From JAYZAP01 sp964645285 (lineage in GTDB: Bacteria; Pseudomonadota; Alphaproteobacteria; JAAXGF01): 20,227 nucleotides of DNA. Both the position numbers and the translations under genes were made by a program. The stretch is from the NCBI GenBank assembly GCA_964645285.1, contig CAZYDR010000068.1, positions 1-20,227 of the forward strand, given 5' to 3'. The notes under the pieces are model-generated. The model did not search any database and had not been told where the DNA came from. It was given only the letters and a program-made list of their open reading frames with translations. Below, one piece after another: positions 14,989 through 20,227 of this stretch. Each line of letters starts with the position of its first letter. Position 1 is the stretch's first letter.

Positions 14989-15547
14989 ACCCAACTCTCT
15001 TTACGATTTTCCACGAGACGGTGAACCATGGGCACAAAGGCCTCAAGCGGCATGGTCTCATAGTTGGGATCGAATGACGTCTGGTCCCACTTCTCGCAGA
15101 AGTCGGCGCAGGCCTGGAACTGGGGGTGGCCCGGAACTGCTCGCGGGCGTCGCTATCCAAATCGTAGTGGTGGAAGTAGTAGTAGCCCTGGAACACGCCG
15201 TGGTGCTGGACGATCCAGTGATTCTCTTCCTAAATATATGGGCGCAATACCGAGGCGGCGAAAGCCGAGTGATTCGAGGGGGCATGCATGTCGCCGAGGT
15301 CATGCATCAGCGCGACCACCACCATTTCCTCGTCGGCGCCTTCATTGTGGGCCCGAGTGGCGGACTGCAGTGAATGCTGATAGCGGTCGATTCCGTAACC
15401 GTCGCCGTTGCCGATCAGGCCTTTGAGCAGCCCGATCATGTTCTTCGCTACCGGAATTGGGTTGGCCAGGGAGATTTCGCGTAGCATGGCATATTCTTCG
15501 CGAGTGCCGTCCGCCATGGTTACGAAGTCGACGGTCTGATCCAGCAT
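14985..15547 (-). pseudogene. HD-domain protein gene, disrupted by a nonsense codon and a frameshift
   Basis: The start at 15545-15547 has a strong Shine-Dalgarno sequence (GGAGGAAAC then ATG). The frame encodes an HD-domain protein with H58 (RYQHSLQSATRA) and H82-D83 (ALMHDLGD), then stops at TAG 15230-15232 after RPYI. In the same frame the homology continues at once as EENHWIVQHHGVFQGYYYFHH up to EQFR. A single-base loss near 15130-15134 then shifts the frame. In the shifted frame the expected ending HPQFQACADFCEKWDQTSF...ENRKESWV runs to TAA at 14985-14987. Restored length is about 187 aa, normal for this group. Intact relatives are probable metal-dependent hydrolases or oxygenases of unclear substrate. 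Both lesions are single-base events, so the gene is recently broken or contains sequence errors. Confidence 0.85.
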
Positions 15548-15627
15548 TGTTTCCTCCTCGGATGGAACAGTAATTTGTCGGAGACATGGCTCGACACCGG
15601 TGATCTTGTTAAGGCGATTGCGGCGTC

Positions 15628-16296
15628 CTAACCCACCGATAGGGCGAGTATGCGGCTGAGCTGACACAGGGGCCGGCCGGTCTCGGTAGCCCATTCATTG
15701 AACGCCGCCTGGGTTGCTGCGCGGGCGTCCTTGGTGGTGGGCTTCTTCTTGACGATCTTGGCCTTGACCAGAGCGCTGACCACATCGCCGGTCAGCATGA
15801 ACGTGTCTTTACCGGCCATGCGTAGGAAATAGGGGCCCGAGTTGCCGCCCATCTGGCTGAAGCGCTTCGCCAGATCGTTCCACAAACCCATGATGCCGTC
15901 GCCCGGCCAGGAAGCGATATAGGCGCCGAACGAGCCGGCCTCATCGATCACCGGAACCATGGCGGCGGCGTTTTCACGCACCGCTTTGATCTTGCCCCAG
16001 TGACGAATGATGCGCTTCTCGCCCATCAGCCCCTCAAGCTCTTCGTCGTTCATGGACCACACCCGGCGCGGCGCGAAGCCATGGAATACCTCCTCGAACG
16101 CCGGCCAGTGGGCATCGACCATGGAATGCTTGAGCCCGGCGCGAAAGATCCGCAGGCTCATGAGTGAGAGATAGCGGTCGTCGGCAAGCGCGCGCAGTTC
16201 GTCGGCGCTATGAGGCGTGATCAGCTCGGCCTCCAGGGCCTTGGCTCCGCCAACCCGCTTGGCCGCGCGATCGAATATGGTTTTGAATGCTATCAT
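15628..16296 (-). CDS. DNA-3-methyladenine glycosylase I (Tag)-like protein
   Basis: This 222-aa protein resembles the Tag family, which excises 3-methyladenine from alkylated DNA in base excision repair. Landmarks are LRIFRAGLKHSMVDAHWPAFEEVFHGFAP (about residues 48-76), matching the Tag F-x-A-G-L-x-W...F-x-x-A-F-x-G-F block, and GEKRIIRHWGKIKAVRENA (92-110), matching the I-I-R-x-x-x-K-I-x-A-x-x-x-N-A block. The Cys/His zinc ligands of E. coli Tag are not evident, and the K-R usual after the L-x-W segment is missing. It may therefore be a divergent branch with different substrate range. It sits 45 bp after the pterin dehydratase and 80 bp before the HD gene on the same strand, possibly in one transcript. 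Confidence 0.85.
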   Translation of the reverse strand: MIAFKTIFDRAAKRVGGAKALEAELITPHSADELRALADDRYLSLMSLRIFRAGLKHSMVDAHWPAFEEVFHGFAPRRVWSMNDEELEGLMGEKRIIRHWGKIKAVRENAAAMVPVIDEAGSFGAYIASWPGDGIMGLWNDLAKRFSQMGGNSGPYFLRMAGKDTFMLTGDVVSALVKAKIVKKKPTTKDARAATQAAFNEWATETGRPLCQLSRILALSVG

Positions 16297-16341
16297 GACG
16301 GCCCGGACTTTATCGCCCGGCCAACAACGTGACGAGAAAAA

Positions 16342-16668
16342 TCAGCCCAACTGGTTGATCTTGGCCGCCAGAATGAAATCATTCTCGTGGAGACCCTTGA
16401 TCTTATGGGTGTAGAGAACGATGTCGCAGTAACCCCAACCGAAAGAAATATCCGGGTGATGACCTTCGGTCTCGGCCAACGCGCCAACTTGATTGACGAA
16501 CGTCAGGCTTTGGGCGAAGTCGCCGAAGCTGAAGCGCCGCGTAATTCGATCAGCGGAATCGCTTAGGGCCCAACCGGCGGCCTCGGGGAGGTACGCCTTG
16601 GCCTGATCGGGGTTAAGCGCAGGAGTACCACCCCGACAGGGCACGCAGGTTTTTGCCGTCAAACCCAT
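16342..16668 (-). CDS. Pterin-4a-carbinolamine dehydratase-family protein
   Basis: This 108-aa protein of the PhhB/DCoH family catalyses dehydration of 4a-hydroxytetrahydropterin during cofactor recycling for aromatic amino acid hydroxylases. The signature is complete: EGHHPDISFGWGYCDIVLYTHKIKGLHENDFILAAKI, with H70-H71-P-D and H88. The N-terminal CVPCRGGTPAL is typical of the bacterial group. The ATG at 16666-16668 has AGGAGG about seven bases upstream. No aromatic hydroxylase or other pterin gene is in the window. Many bacteria carry stand-alone copies, some thought to serve molybdopterin or folate metabolism. Confidence 0.95.
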   Translation of the reverse strand: MGLTAKTCVPCRGGTPALNPDQAKAYLPEAAGWALSDSADRITRRFSFGDFAQSLTFVNQVGALAETEGHHPDISFGWGYCDIVLYTHKIKGLHENDFILAAKINQLG

Positions 16669-16744
16669 GATGGGCCTCCTACTCGTGTGACTATTCAAAT
16701 CTAGTGCCAAGACCGGGCGATTGCCATGGCCTCGGCAATTCCTG

Positions 16745-16791
16745 CTGGGTAGACGGTAATAATTGCCGGGTGGGCGGCATATTCTACCCAG
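16745..16791. repeat. 9-bp inverted repeat in a divergent spacer
   Basis: CTGGGTAGA (16745-16753) is repeated inverted as TCTACCCAG (16783-16791), with 29 bp between. It lies in the 225-bp spacer between the divergent pterin dehydratase (start 16668) and the acidic hypothetical gene (start 16894). Its role is unknown; an operator with DNA looping or an RNA hairpin is possible. Nothing else is evident in this spacer. Confidence 0.45.
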
Positions 16792-16893
16792 GGCCCGGTA
16801 AACAATTCCCATAAAAACAATATGGCAGGCAAAATGGTACGATGGCGCAGAACTTGCGTTGATACTGTTGATGTTTTCAACCGGAGCCATGGC

Positions 16894-17322
16894 ATGCAAA
16901 TCCTGCCGCCCACAGTATCGCCCACCCAGAGGCAGAAGTCGGATCTAGTAGGCCACGGGCCTTCCGGTGCGGTCGGTGCCGACCCTAATCCGGACAAGCA
17001 GAATTCCGGCTATATGCATATGCAGTCCGCTGAGATCGCCGAAGAAGAAAGCATCGAGGACAGCCTGTCGTCACAACTGATCAACAAAAGCCCGATCTCG
17101 AGCGAAACCCAGGCGACGCTGCTGGCGTTGTTGTCCGAGCCGCAAGCGGTTTCGGGCGTGCCCTCGCGATCATTCGACGAACTGGTCCGCGACACCGCAC
17201 CGGGTAAGGTGGCGGATGTCGAGGATAAGGACGACAGTGAATACGAAAACGACGGCGACCTTACGGGCGATCTCGATACCCTGCCCGGTGAAAAATCTGT
17301 TACCGAGGTCGAGTTCAACTAA
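16894..17322 (+). CDS. Acidic hypothetical protein
   Basis: This 142-aa soluble protein has no signal peptide or membrane segment. I do not recognise a family. The N-terminal third is polar and likely disordered (MQILPPTVSPTQRQ...). The middle has a short helix-prone stretch (SPISSETQATLLALLSEP), and the C-terminal third is strongly acidic (VEDKDDSEYENDGDLTGDLD), perhaps binding divalent cations or a basic partner. I prefer the ATG at 16894 because GGAG lies seven bases upstream; an in-frame ATG at 16822 would add 24 basic, atypical residues. The composition suggests an alphaproteobacterial small regulatory or surface-associated protein, but no function can be assigned. It converges with the CocE-like gene. 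Confidence 0.65.
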   Translation: MQILPPTVSPTQRQKSDLVGHGPSGAVGADPNPDKQNSGYMHMQSAEIAEEESIEDSLSSQLINKSPISSETQATLLALLSEPQAVSGVPSRSFDELVRDTAPGKVADVEDKDDSEYENDGDLTGDLDTLPGEKSVTEVEFN

Positions 17323-17343
17323 CGCCTCCCGCCGTCGCGTTAG
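17319..17343. terminator. Possible bidirectional terminator hairpin
   Basis: CTAACGC (17319-17325) and GCGTTAG (17337-17343) form a 7-bp inverted repeat with an 11-base loop. It covers both stop codons of two convergent genes. There is no T-run on either side, so intrinsic termination is uncertain. Confidence 0.3.
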
Positions 17344-19353
17344 ACGCCGTTTCGCGGAATAGTCTCATGCCAGTCCCGCTCGAATACCATGACGTCGCCA
17401 TCGTAAGCCTCCAGGTGGCCGGTCAGCCGAAATGCGACCCGTGATGCGGAGAGTCTGGTCCGCGCCTTGATAGTCACCGACCAGTCTTCGCCGCCCAGTT
17501 CGACGTCGCGCCACGCCTCGGTCCAGGCCGACAACGGGTCGTCCGGGGTGATGCTCATGACATCCTCACCGCGCACCCCATAGCGCCGCCCGATAGCGGG
17601 AAACGCGAACGCGCCGCCATCACGCAGCACGGTGATTTCCGTGCGCCCGGTGGCCGGGTCGGTCCAGTATCCGGTGCGGCCGCGAGACGGCTGCCGCAGC
17701 ACATCGACGCCATCAGCGGTAGAGCTTTCAGCCGCCTCGAACCGTGGCGGCGTGGCATCATCGGCGTGGGGTGGCCGCACCGGCAGCTCAAAACGCCCGG
17801 CACCGGCCTCAAGGCTCAGAGTGACGATCTCGGGCGATGGCCAGGCGATGGGCCACAAGCTGGTGGATACGGCCACCCGGATGCGGTGCCCCGGCGGGAA
17901 CGCGTAACCCACGTCGTCCAGCTTGACTTGCACGGTGTAGCGCCGGCCCGGCTCCAGGGGTTCGGCCTGGTCGTGGCCGTTACGGTGGGTCAGGTTGAGC
18001 AGGCCGTAGGTGACCCGCGACGAGGTGCCGTCCGGAAAAACGTCGCACAGGCGCACGGCAACCATGGCGCTGGGCTGGTCCACGGCGACCTCGAGAGTGA
18101 CCCAGGGTCGCCCGAGTATTTCCACGCTGTCTTCCAGGGGTGCCGTATCGAACACCAGGGAACCGCCATCGTCGCCGCGCTGATCCACCGGCATATCCGC
18201 GCCGGCGCCGTAGGGATCCCACTCCCCCGATGCTATGCCCAGGGTCAGGGGCGAACTCAGGGTGAGCGTTGTCGAAGGCCCTGGTGCGTCGCCCAATCCG
18301 CCATCATTGAGGCAATAGACCCGGGGTTCGATGTTCGGACTGGGCCAGACATCCTCGGCAACCCAGCGGCCCTGGCGGTCCTCATAGGATGCCCTGGGCG
18401 GCTCGCTGGCCTGCATCCAGGCGCGCAACATGGGTTGGTCCATGACGCCGTTGTCCACGTCCTTGAGCCAGTGGTCCCACCAACCCAGGCATTCCTGGAG
18501 AAAGCCGATGGCCGGGCCGGGCTTTCCCACATTGGGGTAGTTATGGCCCCAGGGCCCGATCAAGCCCTGACGCGGCCCGCGCAGGTTCTCGAGCAGACGG
18601 GAAACCGCGTTGCAGTAACCGTCGGGCCAGCCGCTAACCGCGAGCACGGCGCATTCGATGTCACCATAGTTTTCGCATACCGAGCCCTGTTTCCAGTAGC
18701 CGTCGCGGGTCTGGTGAGTGATCCAGTCCACAAGCTGCAACGGGCTGGCCTCAAGCCGTTGACGCCAAGCATCACGCCAACCGTCACCGACAAGCGCCGG
18801 GTCCGGGGGGCCAGAAGGCTGGGCGAACAGGGTCGCGCCGTAGACCATGGTATCGTTAAGCAGNNNNNNNNNNGTGCATATCGTCCCCATAGCGATCGTC
18901 AGAGGCGCAGATCGAGACGATGGCCTTGAGCGCCGGCGGCCGCCTCGCTGCCACCTGAAGGGCGCTGAACCCGCCCCACGACAGCCCGATCATGCCCACC
19001 GTGCCGCTGCACCACGGCTGCGCGGCGATCCAGTCGATGGCGGCGGCGCCATCTTCCTGTTCCTGGGCCAGGTACTCGTCGCGCCAGATGCCGTCGGAGT
19101 CGCCCGCCCCCCGCAAGTCCAATCGTATGGCCGCATAGCCATGGGCAGCGAAATAGGGATGGTGCATCAGGTCCTGAGAGGCATGGCGGTCGCGCTTGCG
19201 GTAGGGAATGTACTCAAGGATCGCCGGCACCGGATTGCTCTCGGCGTCTTGCGGCAGCCAGACTCTGGCCGCCAGCCGCGTGCCATCGGGCATGGGCACC
19301 CATAGATTTTCAATTTCGCGAATGGCGGCGGGCGCGTTTTGGGGATATCTCAT
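17340..19353 (-). CDS. CocE/NonD-family hydrolase (X-Pro dipeptidyl-peptidase-like), interrupted by an assembly gap
   Basis: The N-terminal part is an alpha/beta-hydrolase of the CocE type. It reads MPDGTRLAARVWLP, RKRD, LRGAGDSDG and the nucleophile elbow GLSWGG with S125. After the gap the fold continues with the acid-residue region SGWPDGYCNAV and the His motif GPWGHNYP. A C-terminal jelly-roll domain (from about 18130) includes LGRPWVTLEV and YAFPPGHRIRVAVSTSLWP. Members hydrolyse esters or amide bonds of varied substrates. The run of 10 N at 18864-18873 separates two reading frames. Relatives read about five more residues (close to YMGGC) between DDMH and LLND, so the true gap is probably 15 bases and the gene intact. 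I chose ATG 19351-19353 because homology begins there; an upstream in-frame ATG at 19480 adds atypical sequence. Confidence 0.88.
18864..18873. other. Assembly gap (10 N)
   Basis: Ten undetermined bases lie within the CocE-like gene. The coding frames on either side do not match across 10 bases, so 10 is a placeholder and not the real length. Confidence 0.99.
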
Positions 19354-19500
19354 GGCCGCGATGATGCCGGATCGCCGATCCTGTCGCAAGCACGCCGGGG
19401 CGCCGATTAATTTTGACTCCACAGCACGCGAGGCCGGCGCTAGGTTCGCGGCTGGCCCGATCAACCCAACATTTCGCGCCATGGCGGCGCACCACGGTCG

Positions 19501-19908
19501 ATGATGATAGCGGCTGTTTTCGTGGCGTTGTTACCCGTCGCCGTGGCCCGGACCGGCGACATCACCGGCTATCGGTCCGGCGCTTACGGCATGACGGAAG
19601 CCGAAACCAGGGCCGGCATCGCGGCTGACTTCGGCATCGCCGACAATGACATCCCCCGCGCGACCCACGACTTGCAGAAAACCACCATCCTAACCATCGC
19701 CGTCAATGGCTTGGTCCCGGGCAGTGGTCAGGCCGAAATATCCTATGTGTTGGGCTACCGGGACCAAACCCTATTTCAGATCACCATCCTGTGGCGCGTC
19801 AGGGATGATTCCGCCGCCGCCATGGGACGCCTGCTCCTGGCGGCGCAGAGCATGATCAATCGCTTCGCCCTGCTTGGCTTCCCTGATGGTCGCTTGGCGC
19901 CCGGATAG
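19501..19908 (+). CDS. Hypothetical exported protein
   Basis: This 135-aa protein starts with a hydrophobic stretch (MMIAAVFVALLPVAVA) that could be a signal peptide cleaved after AVA, although the n-region lacks Lys or Arg. The rest alternates short hydrophobic strands with polar loops (GDITGYRSGAYGMTEAETRAGIAADFGI; ISYVLGYRDQTLFQITILWRV). It ends with a helix-like AAMGRLLLAAQSMINRFALLG. I do not recognise a family. The pattern G-x-x-x-G-M-T-E-A-E-x-R-x-x-I-x-x-D-F resembles small periplasmic proteins that bind or process an envelope component; this is weak. It is divergent from the CocE-like gene, with 147 bp between starts. The ending GRLAPG is abrupt and may be a truncation. Confidence 0.65.
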   Translation: MMIAAVFVALLPVAVARTGDITGYRSGAYGMTEAETRAGIAADFGIADNDIPRATHDLQKTTILTIAVNGLVPGSGQAEISYVLGYRDQTLFQITILWRVRDDSAAAMGRLLLAAQSMINRFALLGFPDGRLAPG

Positions 19909-19954
19909 GTCATGGGGAACGGCGTCCAAATGCTGTTCCGAAGCCGCAATAATC

Positions 19955-20030
19955 ATGGTAAATTAGCCTTAATCAGGCTTTACAGCCCCAGCGCGAGCGA
20001 TGGTTGTAAAGCTCCCTATCTATGTACCAT
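19955..20030. repeat. Nested inverted repeats near a transposase remnant
   Basis: GCTTTACAGCC (19977-19987) pairs with GGTTGTAAAGC (20002-20012): an 11-bp stem with one mismatch (G-T type) and a 14-base loop. Outside it, ATGGTA (19955-19960) pairs with TACCAT (20025-20030). A smaller palindrome, AGCCT-N5-AGGCT, lies at 19965-19979. The structure could be the terminal repeat of an insertion sequence or a transcription terminator. Confidence 0.45.
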
Positions 20031-20139
20031 TTTCTAATAGAGTCTCGGGCACCGTTGAACGCATGTTCAGAGCCTGATGGGGGCGAATGTGATCGTATAG
20101 CGTGTCCTCGCCGTAATGCGGATCGTCAGGCTTTGTCAT
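20020..20139 (-). pseudogene. C-terminal remnant of an IS transposase (integrase-core type)
   Basis: The minus-strand frame ends at TAG 20020-20022 and reads TLYDHIRPHQALNMRSTVPE. The Y-x-x-x-R-P-H-x-A-L-x-M motif is the hallmark of the C-terminus of DDE integrase-core transposases (IS3/IS481 types). Upstream, toward the window edge, the reading frame no longer looks like a transposase, and other frames hold stop codons. The element is therefore decayed or truncated. The rest of 19909-20227 holds no gene that I can see. Confidence 0.55.
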
Positions 20140-20227
20140 GTGCGCACCCGGGACATGATTTCTTCCGCAGCCATCCGATGGTCTGATTTTAGAGATCGGC
20201 CCTCGTATGGAAGGCCATTTGCCCGGA

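Noticed and set aside
17766..18929. 387-codon open frame antisense to the CocE-like gene
   Set aside because: It mirrors a well-supported hydrolase and runs through the N gap; composition is that of a shadow frame.

Overview
The window looks like a chromosomal segment of a free-living alphaproteobacterium, probably Rhodospirillales-like. The supporting signs are the high GC content, a divergent recG / sdhE-mfd arrangement, an XRE regulator of the type common in that group, a PleD/PopA-like two-receiver GGDEF protein, and a sequence matching the CtrA box TTAA-N7-TTAA. A run of 10 N inside one gene shows it is a draft or metagenomic scaffold. No rRNA, tRNA or CRISPR array was seen.

Layout. 1-329: no intact gene, but a decayed PAS-like fragment on the minus strand. 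330-1530: an XRE regulator convergent with an SDR oxidoreductase. 1531-2898: a perfect CtrA-type box followed by a REC-REC-GGDEF protein that has lost its phosphorylation and catalytic residues but keeps the RxxD c-di-GMP inhibitory site, which is the architecture of the c-di-GMP effector PopA. 2920-3267: a 59-aa membrane protein (minus) and a tandem array of a 24-bp unit, in the divergent region before a FrnE/DsbA-like thiol oxidoreductase. 3907-9838: the repair core, mfd and sdhE (minus) divergent from recG (plus).

9835-12065 (minus): an outer-membrane porin, a 51-aa lipoprotein and a DUF502 membrane protein, in operon-like order. The porin has an in-frame TGA in its signal-peptide region just after a strong ribosome binding site. 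A perfect FNR/FixK-type box lies upstream of it. 12224-13096 (minus): a haloacetate dehalogenase-like hydrolase with the expected active-site residues. 13178-13442: a MITE-like element with 33-bp terminal inverted repeats bounded by TA, ending 2 bp before the start codon of a type III polyketide synthase gene. That gene overlaps an ICMT-type methyltransferase gene by 4 bp; together they resemble alkylpyrone synthase/methyltransferase pairs.

14985-16668 (minus): an HD-domain gene broken by a nonsense codon and a frameshift, a 3-methyladenine DNA glycosylase I-like gene, and a pterin carbinolamine dehydratase gene. 16894-17322 (plus): an acidic protein of unknown function. 17340-19353 (minus): a CocE/NonD-family hydrolase interrupted by the assembly gap. 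19501-19908 (plus): a small probably exported protein of unknown function. The last 300 bases hold nested inverted repeats and the C-terminal remnant of a transposase.

Most of the window is ordinary housekeeping and accessory metabolism. The points most worth following are the PopA-like protein with its CtrA box, the MITE at the polyketide synthase start, the porin nonsense codon with its FNR box, and the 24-bp repeat array.
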